DNA of 64,000 nt from Psychrobacter faecalis (GTDB taxonomy: Bacteria; Pseudomonadota; Gammaproteobacteria; Pseudomonadales; Moraxellaceae), in assembly GCF_016107575.1 (NCBI RefSeq), contig NZ_JABAST010000007.1:1-64000 (forward strand). Direction: 5' to 3'. The position numbers and the translations under genes were made by a program. The notes under the pieces were generated by a model that ran no database searches, was not told the origin of the DNA, and saw only the letters and a list, made by a program, of their open reading frames with translations. Below are positions 36,933 through 46,551 of the stretch, in pieces (the stretch's first letter is position 1; each line of letters begins with the position of its first letter).

Positions 36933-38615
36933 CTAGAAAGAAGTACGACGATAATTGCGATATTCAGGCAACCAAAAATTCGCTTCCAGTCGGCGCTGTA
37001 GGTTCTCCGCTGTGATAGGTAATGCCAGCTTATCTTGGACCGCTTGCAGTGCCACTTCATAGGCTATTTTTTTACTGATCTCTTTAATAACTTTAATTGG
37101 CGGTAGTATGGCACCGGGCGCTTTTTCGTACTCCATTGATATATCTGCAAGCGCTTGGCTTGCCGCCATTAACATATTGTCGCTGATACCTCTCGCCCTT
37201 GCTGCGAGAACACCAAGACCAATACCAGGAAATATATAGCTGTTATTACATTGAGAAACCTCAAAAGACTGACCGTTAAAAGTGGTATGAGCAAAAGGGC
37301 TACCCGTTGCGATAATGGCGCGACCACGGCTCCAGTTCATCACTTCTTGCGGTGTGGCTTCCACACGAGAGGTCGGGTTTGAAAGCGGTAGTACAATTGG
37401 GTGTTCAGTATTAGCACATAAGGACTCGATCACCTCTTGAGTAAACAAACCTTTTTGTCCACTCACGCCGAACAATACCGTTATTTTTGCTTGTTTCACC
37501 ACTTGCGCTAAACCGAGTTTTTGACTCTTATCCCAATGTTCAATTGCTGATTGTTTTTGCACCAGTGGCTCTTGGAATTTTTGTAGCTCTGTCATGCTAT
37601 CGATGAGCAAACCGTAACGGTCAACCATAAATACTTGGCTGCGCGCTTGCTCTTCGGTTAAGCCTTCGCGCTGCATTTGGCGAATGATATGCTCAGCAAT
37701 ACCGCAGCCCGCAGAACCTGCCCCTAAGAAAGCTATTTTTTGCTGACTAAGTTTTTGCCCTTTATTGAGGCACGCGGCAATCAAAGCACCGACCGAAACC
37801 GCAGCAGTCCCTTGAATATCATCATTGAAACAGCATAACTGGTCACGATAACGATTTAATAACGGCGTGGCGTTTCCTTGAGCAAAATCTTCAAATTGTA
37901 ATAAAACCTCTGGCCAACGACGCTTAACGGCTTGAATAAATAAATCGACAAATTCACTGTATTCATCGCCAGAGATGCGTGGATTTCTCCAACCCATATA
38001 CATAGGATCGTCAAGTAGCTGTTGGTTATTGGTACCGACATCTAACAAAATAGGCAGACAGTAAGCGGGACTAATGCCACCGCAAGCTGTGTACAACGCT
38101 AATTTGCCAATTGGAATGCCCATACCACCAATACCTTGGTCGCCAAGACCCAATATACGCTCACCATCAGTGACAACGATTACTTTAACATTCTGTTTGG
38201 TGGCGTTTTGCAGCATATCGTCGATTTTATGACGCTCAGGGTAGGAGATAAATAAGCCCCGTTTCCGGCGATAAATTTGCGAGAACTTTTCACAAGCTTG
38301 ACCAACCGTTGGCGTGTAGATGAGCGGCATGACTTCCTCAATATGCTGCTCAACCAGATGATGAAACAAGGTCTCATTGGTATCTTGTATATTACGCAAA
38401 TAAATGTGCTTATCCATCGTATTGGTAAATGAACGCAGTTGGTGATAAGCCCGCAGAGACTGCTCTTCAATCGTCTCAATGTTGTGTGGTAATAGCCCTG
38501 TTAAATTAAAGCTATCGCGTTCTTCTGATGAAAAAGCACTACCTTTATTCAATAAAGAGGTTTCTAATAGCGCGGGGCCAGCAATAGGAATATATAAGGG
38601 ACGCTTGTTTGACAT
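36933..38615 (-). CDS. maeA: NAD-dependent malic enzyme (MaeA/SfcA type)
   Basis: This enzyme oxidatively decarboxylates malate to pruvate-level C3 units (pyruvate) with NAD+. The 560-aa protein has the large malic enzyme fold: [27 protein letters not shown] (about 99-125), [28 protein letters not shown] with the catalytic-site residues, [31 protein letters not shown] and the NAD-binding [27 protein letters not shown] follows. Length is normal for the NAD type and there is no phosphotransacetylase half, unlike MaeB. An inverted repeat lies in its leader. Together with MaeB it gives two cofactor options for producing pyruvate from C4 acids. Confidence 0.93.
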   Translation of the reverse strand: MSNKRPLYIPIAGPALLETSLLNKGSAFSSEERDSFNLTGLLPHNIETIEEQSLRAYHQLRSFTNTMDKHIYLRNIQDTNETLFHHLVEQHIEEVMPLIYTPTVGQACEKFSQIYRRKRGLFISYPERHKIDDMLQNATKQNVKVIVVTDGERILGLGDQGIGGMGIPIGKLALYTACGGISPAYCLPILLDVGTNNQQLLDDPMYMGWRNPRISGDEYSEFVDLFIQAVKRRWPEVLLQFEDFAQGNATPLLNRYRDQLCCFNDDIQGTAAVSVGALIAACLNKGQKLSQQKIAFLGAGSAGCGIAEHIIRQMQREGLTEEQARSQVFMVDRYGLLIDSMTELQKFQEPLVQKQSAIEHWDKSQKLGLAQVVKQAKITVLFGVSGQKGLFTQEVIESLCANTEHPIVLPLSNPTSRVEATPQEVMNWSRGRAIIATGSPFAHTTFNGQSFEVSQCNNSYIFPGIGLGVLAARARGISDNMLMAASQALADISMEYEKAPGAILPPIKVIKEISKKIAYEVALQAVQDKLALPITAENLQRRLEANFWLPEYRNYRRTSF

Positions 38616-38974
38616 AATAAAATCTTCTTATTAAGGACGTATGAGTGAAAACGATGCTAGGGCTGCATTATACCTAGCATCCGCTCATGTTTAACAATAG
38701 ATAACAAATCATTTTGAGTCAGTACGGCTTTAAACTTGATTGCTTATACATTTGCCTAGAAATACTGCCGTTTTCTCTAAAATTGCATGCAATGAGTCGA
38801 TTACCGCGCCAATAGTGATAAGTTCATAAAGGGGTTAACGCAAAAGAGGAATGTTTTTTCAGTCGCTTAAGAATGCCGTAGATGCTAAAAATATAATGGC
38901 TAAGAGATTAAGTGGCTAAATGATTAAGCTATTAACTGATTCACTAACAATGCTGTTACTTCAGCTTCATTACC
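38616..38974. other. maeA leader and upstream gap, with a hairpin
   Basis: A 359-bp gap. GATGCTAGG at 38653-38661 and CCTAGCATC at 38673-38681 form a 9-bp perfect hairpin with an outer ATGAG/CTCAT pair (38641-38645 and 38684-38688), all 26-73 bases upstream of the maeA start. It could be an operator or a 5' leader structure. No terminator for the beta-oxidation operon ending at 38975 is obvious. Confidence 0.5.
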
Positions 38975-40045
38975 TTACTGCCAACCCAGTGTCGCCCCAT
39001 ACTCATCTTGATGGGCAAATAAAGGATGTGCTCTTGCCTCCTCTAAACTCAATACTGGCGTGACGCACACATCGGTAGATGCAAAAACCTGCTGCCAATG
39101 GCTTAAAGGCTGATTGGCAAAGGTATCAGCAACCATTTGTGCTGCCTCTTGGCTGCTCTTGGTATTGGGCATAATCCCACGCTGCCAATGCACATCTTTA
39201 ATTTCAGCCAATTTTAATATTTCACACAGCCCTTGCCAGAATTTTAGCTCTAGTGAACCCACCGCCATATGGCGATCATCGGAAGTTCTATACAACCGAT
39301 AACAAGGTAATAAACCGCCTAAGAAATCCTGTTGCGGCTCTGGGTTTTTGCCAGAAAAGCTGGCAACCAGTTTTCCAGTCGCTTTTGGCATGACCAGATG
39401 CTGATACAAGCTGTGCGTCATACTGACCGCAACGTGGCGACCTTTCCCCGTACGCTGGGCTGCAAATACAGCCGCTAATAGAGCAATCACCGCCGTGTCA
39501 CTGCCGCCTGCTAAGTCTGCAAACTGAACATTGGGCATTGCCTGCTCGCCATCTGCCGTCTTGAGCTGGTCAAGCACCCCGCTCATCGCCATAAAATTGA
39601 TATCATGACCGGCTTTATGCGCCCAATCATGAGTGATGCCATCGCTATTAGCCATGCCATAGCCCGTAATCGATACCATGACCAGCTTTGGATTAATGGC
39701 ATGCAAGGTTTTGGCATCAAGCCCCATGCCTTCTAATACCTCAGGGCGAAAGCTATCGAGCATCACGTCGCTATCCTTGATTTGCGCTTTGATAGTCTCA
39801 ATACCTTGCGAGTCACGAAAGTCAACTTTTAAAGTGGTTTTGCCATGATTAAGGGCGGTAAACAAATCCCCAAAAGCGCGGGCTGGATCGCCATTGAGTG
39901 GTTCAATCTTAATAATGTTCGCGCCTAAGTCCGCAAGCAATCTGGTCGCAAATGGCCCAGGCAGATTGCGCGTTAAATCAATGACGCGCAGCCCTTGTAA
40001 GCAGTCTTTCATAGCATCCGCTTGATTAACCATCGATTCAGTCAT
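38975..40045 (-). CDS. CaiB/BaiF CoA-transferase family, alpha-methylacyl-CoA racemase-like
   Basis: The protein (356 aa) belongs to the type III CoA-transferase/racemase family. The N-terminus GLRVIDLTRNLPGPFATRLLADLGANIIKIEPLNGDPAR is diagnostic. The segment HKAGHDINFMAMSGVL matches the alpha-methylacyl-CoA racemase motif around its catalytic Asp, and a His is present in the preceding ITHDWAHK. AMACR-type enzymes epimerise 2-methyl-branched acyl-CoAs so that beta-oxidation can proceed. It overlaps the upstream hydroxyacyl-CoA dehydrogenase gene by 8 bp and is the last gene of the beta-oxidation operon. A simple CoA-transferase activity cannot be excluded. Confidence 0.82.
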   Translation of the reverse strand: MTESMVNQADAMKDCLQGLRVIDLTRNLPGPFATRLLADLGANIIKIEPLNGDPARAFGDLFTALNHGKTTLKVDFRDSQGIETIKAQIKDSDVMLDSFRPEVLEGMGLDAKTLHAINPKLVMVSITGYGMANSDGITHDWAHKAGHDINFMAMSGVLDQLKTADGEQAMPNVQFADLAGGSDTAVIALLAAVFAAQRTGKGRHVAVSMTHSLYQHLVMPKATGKLVASFSGKNPEPQQDFLGGLLPCYRLYRTSDDRHMAVGSLELKFWQGLCEILKLAEIKDVHWQRGIMPNTKSSQEAAQMVADTFANQPLSHWQQVFASTDVCVTPVLSLEEARAHPLFAHQDEYGATLGWQ

Positions 40046-42221
40046 CTGAGAAAACCTCGCCTTTTGCCGCCATTGCCACTAGTATCTGCGCAGGCTCAAA
40101 ACGTGCGCCATATTTCTGTGCCAGCTCACGACTACGCGCGACAAATTTATCGACGCCTACTGAGTTGATAAACTGTAGCGTACCCCCTTGGTTTGGCGCA
40201 AAACCCCAACCAAAGATAGAGCCGATGTTGGCATCGGCCACCGTACGCACGACGTTTTCTTCATAGCATTTGGCAGTCTCATTGGCTTGCACGTAAAGTA
40301 GACGGTCTACCAAGTCTTGCTGCGAGGGCTGCTCATCTGTCGTTTGATACAGTTCAGTGAGCTCAGACCATAGATGTTTTTCACCATTCTCTGGATAATC
40401 ATAAAAACCTTTAGACACCTTTTTACCTTCGCGGCCAAATTCTTTGACCATTTTTTCTACTACTGACATCGCAGGATGCGGCGTAAAAGTCTTACCTTCT
40501 GCCTCCATTGCCTTTTTAGTCTGCTCCATCACGTGTAGTGACAGGCTGAGTGACACCTCATCTTGCAGTGCCAGCGGCGGCATCGGCATACCAGACTTCA
40601 TACCAGCCACTTCTATACTGCGAGGATGAACACCTTCAGCTAACATGGCAATGCCTTCTGACACATAAGTGCCAAAAACACGTGATGTATAAAATCCGCG
40701 GCTGTCATTGACAACGATGGGCGTCTTGCCAATTTGGCCAACATAATCAAAACCTGTTGCTAGCGTGGCATCGTCGGTTTTTTCACCAACGATAATCTCA
40801 ACGAGTGGCATCTTGTCGACCGGTGAGAAGAAATGCAGACCGATAAACTGGTTCGGGCGTTTGCTGGCTTTAGCAAGCTCAGTGATTGGCAAGGTTGAGG
40901 TGTTCGATGCATAAACGGCAGTCTCTGGAATAACGTCTTCAGATTGTCGCGTACATTCCGCTTTAATATCAATGTCTTCAAAAACAGCTTCAATGATTAA
41001 ATCACAGCCCTCTAAATCATCATAAGACGTGGTGGTCTTGATAAGGTCTAATAATGCTTGTTTTTTGTCCTCTGTTGAACGCCTTCGGCTGATGGCTTTG
41101 TCTAACAGCTTAGTAGAGTAGCTTTTGCCTTTTTCGGCACCTTCAATCGCCGTATCGAGCAATACCACTTCCATACCCGCTTTAGCTGAAACGTAAGCGA
41201 TACCAGCGCCCATCATGCCAGCACCTAAAATACCGACTTTGCTGACTTTAGATCGCTCAAACCCTTGCGGGCGTGATTGTCCTTTTTTAATACTATTGAG
41301 CTGCGTCCAAAGGCTATTAATCATGTTTTTGGATACGTCTGATAACACGCAGGCGACAAAAAAACGCGACTCGATTTTAAGGCCGTTGTCGATATCGGTT
41401 AAGCAGCCTTCAAACACGCTAGATAAAATATGGGTAATCGCAGGATAGTTGCCGTGGGATTTTTGATTGGCCATCGCTGGGGCCATAGAAAATACTTGCA
41501 CCATTTTTGGATGATTGCTATCACCGCCTGGGATTTTAAAGCCTTTTTTGTCCCATGGTTGCTGCGCTTTTGGATTGTCATTAATCCATGCTTTCGCCTT
41601 ACTGATAAGCTCGTCATCGTCATGAGCCACGTCATCGATAAAGCCAATTTCTAGCGCTTGCTGTGGACGCAGCTCTTTACCTTGGGTCATCAGCTCAAGG
41701 GCTTTTTGAATACCAATCAAACGCGGTAGACGCTGTGTCCCGCCGCCGCCGGGTAACAAGCCAAGCTTAACTTCTGGCAAACCCAGCTTGGTTGTAGACG
41801 AGGTTTTTGGTGAATCGATAGCAATACGATAATGACAGGCTAAGGCAAGCTCAAGACCGCCCCCAAGCGCCGTACCCGTAATAGCAGCAACGACTGGCTT
41901 ACCTGAAGTTTCAAGTTTACGCAGGCTAGTTTTTAAGTCTTCAACCAGATCAAAGGCTTGCTCGGCCGTTTCAATAGTAGCCAATTGGTCAATATCTGCG
42001 CCAACCACAAAGGTTGATTTACCAGACGTTAGAATTAGGCCTTTTGCGTCCTGGTCATTGATAAAAGCATCCGTTATTGTAGCAAAGGCTTCATTAAAGC
42101 CCTCTCCAATGACATTCATCTTACGCTCGGTTTGGTCGATAGTGACGGTGATAATTCCATTATCAGATTGGGCAGAAAAATTCTTTAATGCATTGATGGC
42201 ATCTACGCTATTGGTGCTCAT
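40038..42221 (-). CDS. Fused enoyl-CoA hydratase / 3-hydroxyacyl-CoA dehydrogenase
   Basis: This bifunctional beta-oxidation protein (727 aa) is like the alpha subunit FadB/FadJ. The crotonase domain (about 1-200) shows [19 protein letters not shown] and [23 protein letters not shown] with [22 protein letters not shown]. The dehydrogenase part begins near residue 325 with [21 protein letters not shown] (NAD site), then [11 protein letters not shown] and [19 protein letters not shown] with the catalytic His, and the C-terminal helical domains. It overlaps the CaiB-like gene and follows the thiolase gene by 57 bp. The partner beta subunit is presumably that thiolase. Confidence 0.92.
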   Translation of the reverse strand: MSTNSVDAINALKNFSAQSDNGIITVTIDQTERKMNVIGEGFNEAFATITDAFINDQDAKGLILTSGKSTFVVGADIDQLATIETAEQAFDLVEDLKTSLRKLETSGKPVVAAITGTALGGGLELALACHYRIAIDSPKTSSTTKLGLPEVKLGLLPGGGGTQRLPRLIGIQKALELMTQGKELRPQQALEIGFIDDVAHDDDELISKAKAWINDNPKAQQPWDKKGFKIPGGDSNHPKMVQVFSMAPAMANQKSHGNYPAITHILSSVFEGCLTDIDNGLKIESRFFVACVLSDVSKNMINSLWTQLNSIKKGQSRPQGFERSKVSKVGILGAGMMGAGIAYVSAKAGMEVVLLDTAIEGAEKGKSYSTKLLDKAISRRRSTEDKKQALLDLIKTTTSYDDLEGCDLIIEAVFEDIDIKAECTRQSEDVIPETAVYASNTSTLPITELAKASKRPNQFIGLHFFSPVDKMPLVEIIVGEKTDDATLATGFDYVGQIGKTPIVVNDSRGFYTSRVFGTYVSEGIAMLAEGVHPRSIEVAGMKSGMPMPPLALQDEVSLSLSLHVMEQTKKAMEAEGKTFTPHPAMSVVEKMVKEFGREGKKVSKGFYDYPENGEKHLWSELTELYQTTDEQPSQQDLVDRLLYVQANETAKCYEENVVRTVADANIGSIFGWGFAPNQGGTLQFINSVGVDKFVARSRELAQKYGARFEPAQILVAMAAKGEVFSDD

Positions 42222-42278
42222 TTTAAATCCTTGTTAATCATCCATAATCATTTTTATAATCGTTTTTGCTAAATGTTT

Positions 42279-43487
42279 TTATACACGCTCAATGATAGTT
42301 GCAATCCCCATACCGCCGCCGACGCATAGCGTAACCATGGCGGTTTTTAAATCGCGGCGCTCAAGCTCATCAAGCACCGTCGTCATTAGCATCGCACCTG
42401 TTGCGCCGAGTGGGTGACCCATCGCAATCGCGCCGCCATTAACATTGACTTTATCTAATGAAATACCAAAGTCGCTAGCGGTGTTCATCGGAACAGCAGC
42501 AAAGGCTTCGTTTATCTCCCATAGGTCGATATCAAACGCTTGCATACCCGCTTTATCTAGCGCTTTTTTACAAGCTGGTGTCGGACCTGTCAGCATAATA
42601 GAAGGTTCTGAGCCAATGACTGCTGCCATAGTAATCTTCGCTCGCGGCTTAAGTCCAGCTTTGTCCCCAGCGGCCGCACTACCGATAAGACATATCGCAG
42701 CACCATCGACGATACCTGATGAGTTGCCAGCATGATGCACGTGGTTTACTTTTTCAATCGTGGTGTATTTATCCAAAATAACGCTATCAAAACCCATCTG
42801 ACCGGGCATAGCAAAAGACGGATTGAGCTTTGCTAAAGTAGTAACATCAGTATTTGGACGAATGGTTTCGTCTTTGTCTAATAGTAATAAACCATTAATA
42901 TCCTTAACGGGCACCACTGATTTATCAAAATAGCCTTTTTCCCAAGCGGTGGCGGCTCTTCTATGTGACTCAGTGGCAAACTCATCAACATCGCTGCGAC
43001 TAAAGCCCTTTAGGGTCGCGATAGTATCAGCGCCAACCCCTTGTGGGACAAAACCAGTAGCATCATTAACGCGTGGATCCATATACCAAGCACCGCCATC
43101 TGAGCCCATCGGTACGCGGCTCATAGACTCAACGCCGCCCGCTACAACCATGTCCTCCATACCGGACATGACTTTGGCAGCAGCAAGGTTGATAGATTCA
43201 AGGCCTGAGGCGCAGTAGCGTGACAATGTCACCCCTGCTACACGTTGATCCCAGCCTGCATCGAGAGCAGCGATACGAGCGATATCTGAGCCTTGCTCAC
43301 CGACTGGCGTCACACAACCCAGCACGATATCGTCGACGAGGCTGGTATCTAAGTGATGACGCTGCTGCATCTCTTTAAGTAGCGTACGTGTCAACCAAAT
43401 CGGCGATGCTTGATGCAAAGCGCCATCCTTTTTTCCTTTACCACGAGGAGTGCGGATCGCATCATAGATATAAGCGGTCTGGGTCAT
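42279..43487 (-). CDS. Acetyl-CoA C-acyltransferase (thiolase)
   Basis: This thiolase (402 aa) cleaves 3-ketoacyl-CoA to acetyl-CoA and a shortened acyl-CoA. The nucleophilic Cys is in [16 protein letters not shown] (about residue 89), the His is in [16 protein letters not shown] and the second Cys is in [12 protein letters not shown]. The N-terminus [21 protein letters not shown] is typical of the group next to multifunctional hydratase/dehydrogenases. It lies between the acyl-CoA dehydrogenase gene (81-bp gap) and the fused hydratase/dehydrogenase gene, forming an operon. It is distinct from the 3-oxoadipyl-CoA thiolase at 55.9 kb. Confidence 0.93.
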   Translation of the reverse strand: MTQTAYIYDAIRTPRGKGKKDGALHQASPIWLTRTLLKEMQQRHHLDTSLVDDIVLGCVTPVGEQGSDIARIAALDAGWDQRVAGVTLSRYCASGLESINLAAAKVMSGMEDMVVAGGVESMSRVPMGSDGGAWYMDPRVNDATGFVPQGVGADTIATLKGFSRSDVDEFATESHRRAATAWEKGYFDKSVVPVKDINGLLLLDKDETIRPNTDVTTLAKLNPSFAMPGQMGFDSVILDKYTTIEKVNHVHHAGNSSGIVDGAAICLIGSAAAGDKAGLKPRAKITMAAVIGSEPSIMLTGPTPACKKALDKAGMQAFDIDLWEINEAFAAVPMNTASDFGISLDKVNVNGGAIAMGHPLGATGAMLMTTVLDELERRDLKTAMVTLCVGGGMGIATIIERV

Positions 43488-43568
43488 AATAAATCCCTTT
43501 AATTTTTAAGTAGCTAGTTTTAAATAAGGAAGTGTTGAGAAGCGCGCATTCTGCTCACTCATAAGCGA

Positions 43569-44720
43569 TTACATAAAGCGCGAGGCCAGCTCTTTCATGA
43601 TTTCATTGGTGCCGCCGTAGATTTTTTGTACGCGAGCATCGGCATACATACGAGCGATTGGGTACTCTGACATATAACCGTAACCACCAAATAACTGTAA
43701 GCATTCATCCATCGTTTTACACTGTTTTTCTGTCACCCAGTACTTGATTAAGGATGCTTGCGCGGCGTCAAGCTTACCCTGTATTTGCGCCTCAACTGCT
43801 GAATCACATAAGGCTTTTACCGCTAAATAATCCGCTTGTACCTCAGCGAGCTTAAAGCGCGTGTTTTGGAATTGCCAAATTGGCTTGCCAAAGGCTTCAC
43901 GCTCTTTGACATATTTAAGCGTCAGCTCTAACGCCAGTTTCATCGCGCCGCAGCCACTTAAAGCAATAATCAAGCGCTCTTGTGGCAGCTCTTGCATCAT
44001 GTGTATAAAGCCGAGCCCCTCGACACCGCCTAGTACGTTTTTTTGTGGCACACGCACATTACTAAAGAAAAGCTCTGAAGTATCTTGTCCAGCAAGACCC
44101 GTCTTTTTCAGGTTACGGCCACGTGTAAAACCCTCTAAACCGTCGGTCTCAACAAGAATCAGCGAGACGCCTTGCGCGCCCTTATCGCGGTCTGTCTTAC
44201 AAGCTAATAGCACGATATTGGCATGCTGACCATTGGTGATAAAGGTTTTTGAACCATTAATGATATAGTCGTCGCCCTCTTTTATCGCATAAGTTTTGAT
44301 GGCCTGCAGGTCAGAGCCCGTCGTCGGCTCAGTCATCGCAATAGCACCAATATATTCGCCCGTCGCCATCTTAGGCAACAATGATTTTTTTTGCTCTTCA
44401 GTTCCAAGCTTATAGATATATGGAGCCACGATACCTGAGTGCACCATACCGCCATAACTGGCTCGGTTCGCCTGCGCCTGCGCCAAAAGAATCGCGGCTT
44501 CATGACCAAAATCACCGCCGCCGCCGCCGTACGCTTCTGGTATTGACGCACATAAAAAGCCCATCTCGCCGGCCTCTTCCCAAGCCGCGCGGTCAATCAT
44601 ACCGTTTTCTCGCCACTGCTCGTCTTTGTCCTCCCAGCTTTGAAACATTTTTAGCGCACTGTCATATACCATTTCGTGTTCTTCAGTCATCCATTTTGCT
44701 GGAAATGCTTTGATACTCAT
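43569..44720 (-). CDS. Acyl-CoA dehydrogenase
   Basis: This FAD enzyme catalyses the first step of beta-oxidation. The 383-aa protein has the acyl-CoA dehydrogenase marks AMTEPTTGSDLQAIKTYA (about residue 125) with the substrate-binding segment, NGSKTFITNGQHANIVLLACKT and the C-terminal CLQLFGGYGYMSEYPIARMYADARVQKIYGGTNEIMKELASRFM, whose Glu in GGTNEI is the usual catalytic base. The start at 44720 is preferred because AAGG is 8 bases before it; an ATG at 44729 sits directly on the ribosome site. It is the first gene of the four-gene beta-oxidation operon, with a long upstream gap that should carry the promoter. Confidence 0.92.
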   Translation of the reverse strand: MSIKAFPAKWMTEEHEMVYDSALKMFQSWEDKDEQWRENGMIDRAAWEEAGEMGFLCASIPEAYGGGGGDFGHEAAILLAQAQANRASYGGMVHSGIVAPYIYKLGTEEQKKSLLPKMATGEYIGAIAMTEPTTGSDLQAIKTYAIKEGDDYIINGSKTFITNGQHANIVLLACKTDRDKGAQGVSLILVETDGLEGFTRGRNLKKTGLAGQDTSELFFSNVRVPQKNVLGGVEGLGFIHMMQELPQERLIIALSGCGAMKLALELTLKYVKEREAFGKPIWQFQNTRFKLAEVQADYLAVKALCDSAVEAQIQGKLDAAQASLIKYWVTEKQCKTMDECLQLFGGYGYMSEYPIARMYADARVQKIYGGTNEIMKELASRFM

Positions 44721-44991
44721 ACGGGTCATCCTTGACGTAAATTAACAGACATAAATTAAAAAATAATGAAATTGATACGATTAAAACTAACGTTTATTAG
44801 AATAATAGCCAATATACGGTAATCATAATTACCATATATGTTAACTCTCTAAAGCCATATATTTAACAACTCGCAAAAACATACTAAATTAACCAAAAGC
44901 TTTGTTCAATAAACTTGTATAAAATCGTGCTGGGTAGATTTGACCACATACCCTACCCTAAGACTGTTCCTTATATTTCATAAAAAAAGGC

Positions 44992-45023
44992 TTGTTCGCA
45001 GCGATACGACAAGTCTCTTTTTA
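44992..45023 (+). repeat. Second copy of the post-tRNA hairpin sequence
   Basis: AGGCTTGTTCGCAGCGAT is identical to the copy at 36548; then come an imperfect CAAGTCT arm, TTTTTATGG and further partial similarity for about 30 bases (TTTTCAGAA...TATA). There is no tRNA or other gene directly upstream here. The whole gap 44721-45278 otherwise lacks a convincing gene. Confidence 0.75.
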
Positions 45024-45278
45024 TGGTATTTTCAAGGTTTTCAGAATGTATAAGACTGTGGCGGACCTTATACTTAGATATCGTTGAGATATGCTGCATC
45101 AAGCGCATAACGGAATCTGGTAAACGAATAATCATATTAGGGTAAGTTAGCAAACCCAAGCTTAGCACACTCTTTCAAAGCACTTACTCTTTGATAATTT
45201 AAAAATAGTTCAACTTTAGAAGTTGCAGATTTATAATGCTACTTAAGCATGCGTTAAACCTTTATCAGCTCTTTATAG

Positions 45279-45392
45279 TCAGTCTTCTAGTTCAGCAAAA
45301 TCGTATTCACGACGATTATAATAAGGGCTACCACAAACGAGCCGTGCTACTTCCGCCGGCCCTGCTTCGGGTTTGTAATGGAATTCTGGCAT
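45279..45392 (-). CDS. Possible 37-aa protein downstream of catM
   Basis: A short frame reads MPEFHYKPEAGPAEVARL followed by VCGSPYYNRREYDFAELED and a TGA stop. AGGA lies 8 bases before the ATG, and an in-frame stop (TAG) overlaps that site, so the frame is closed upstream. It begins 54 bp after the catM stop on the same strand, in operon-like position. Composition is protein-like and acidic at the C-terminus, with one cysteine. I do not recognise a family. It may be a small regulator, a remnant of a longer gene, or non-coding. Confidence 0.5.
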   Translation of the reverse strand: MPEFHYKPEAGPAEVARLVCGSPYYNRREYDFAELED

Positions 45393-45446
45393 AAAACTAT
45401 CCTATTATGAGTTCATATTAAGGTTATTAATAAGCAATTGATCTTC

Positions 45447-46364
45447 TTAAATTTTTTCAAGCTTATAATCAAACCCTTCTTCATCGTAAATCTGATAAGT
45501 CACCTCCAACAATGTTTTTAATAGCTCTGATTTGTCAAAATGCCTCACACTCATAACAATAGGCGAGGTTAAAAGCCCGTCCTCGAAAGGAATATAAGTC
45601 ACTTCCTGATTCCGTAGATGCTCAAGCGTTTTTGGTACAATAGTCAAGCCCTCACCTGCTGCTACCAATCCTAAAGCAATATGCAGCTCACGTACTTCAG
45701 TAAAATAGTTTGCTTTTAGATTGCGTGACTCAAAGAGCTCTAAGACAAAATCAATAAAGCTAGGACGAGGTGCCATTGGATATAACAATAAATTTTCATT
45801 GGTTAAATCCATTAAACGAATGCTCTTTTGTTGCTCTTTTGCCAATCGATGCTTGTTAGGAACCGCAACCACTAAACGCTCCTGTCTTAGTAATAATCGC
45901 CTAATAGAAGCGTCTTCAAATAAAAGCCTCCCAAAACCGACATCTATTTTGCCTTCTACTAAGCTTTGCGTTTGCTGCCAAGAGTTCAATTCATATAATT
46001 TAATCTTTATATTTGGATACACCTCTCTGAAGCGCGCAATCACTTTCGGCAATATGCCATACAGTATCGACGACACAAAACCTATCGATAATGTGTTGTC
46101 AAAGCTGCCTTTACGAAAGGTCATTGCCCGCAGATCATCTGATTTTTTTATTATCTGAAGCGCATGATCATAAAAAAAGTCGCCAGCTTCTGTAAGCTTT
46201 AAAGGGCGATTGTCCCTATCAATGAGCGTGACGCCGATCTCTTCTTCCAACTGTTTTATCTGACGGCTCAGTGGGGGCTGTGAAATAAACAAACGCTCTG
46301 CTGCCTTATTAAAACTTTTTTCCTCTGCTACCGCTACAAAATAGCGTAAATGTCTCAATTCCAT
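45447..46364 (-). CDS. catM: LysR-type regulator of catechol/benzoate genes, CatM/BenM-like
   Basis: A LysR-family activator (305 aa) with the winged HTH MELRHLRYFVAVAEEKSFNKAAERLFISQPPLSRQIKQLEEEIG split over residues 1-44, and an effector domain reading like CatM/BenM (GFVSSILYGILPKVIARFREVYP, SLVEGKIDVGFGR, VAAGEGLTIVPKTLEHL). Known relatives respond to cis,cis-muconate, and BenM also to benzoate. It is divergent from catB, with a 187-bp intergenic region containing a perfect ATAC-N7-GTAT box. As the only LysR gene next to the complete ben-cat cluster it probably controls all of it. The symbol catM is used; benM is equally arguable. Confidence 0.88.
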   Translation of the reverse strand: MELRHLRYFVAVAEEKSFNKAAERLFISQPPLSRQIKQLEEEIGVTLIDRDNRPLKLTEAGDFFYDHALQIIKKSDDLRAMTFRKGSFDNTLSIGFVSSILYGILPKVIARFREVYPNIKIKLYELNSWQQTQSLVEGKIDVGFGRLLFEDASIRRLLLRQERLVVAVPNKHRLAKEQQKSIRLMDLTNENLLLYPMAPRPSFIDFVLELFESRNLKANYFTEVRELHIALGLVAAGEGLTIVPKTLEHLRNQEVTYIPFEDGLLTSPIVMSVRHFDKSELLKTLLEVTYQIYDEEGFDYKLEKI

Positions 46365-46440
46365 TGAACATTATTCCTTAAGTGACCTATAAGCCTATCG
46401 ATACCTAAAGAACATAACACGGTGAAGGTTGATTATCAAA

Positions 46441-46455
46441 ATACCCAAAAGGTAT
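46441..46455. promoter_or_regulatory. CatM/BenM binding box between catM and catB
   Basis: ATACCCAAAAGGTAT matches the known CatM/BenM recognition pattern ATAC-N7-GTAT exactly. It lies 97 bases before the catB start and 77 bases from the catM start, in the position expected for the high-affinity site of a divergent LysR promoter. Confidence 0.82.
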
Positions 46456-46551
46456 CAATATCAGACTAAATAGGTCTTAGACATGTCGTTATCTAATAAC
46501 TATAGTTCTTATTAAGCATAAGGAAGCATCATCTATTCAATAGGGACTGTC

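Noticed and set aside
44971-45168. 65-aa minus-strand frame in the gap upstream of the acyl-CoA dehydrogenase gene
   Set aside because: It runs through the repeated hairpin, has no ribosome site and reads like chance sequence.
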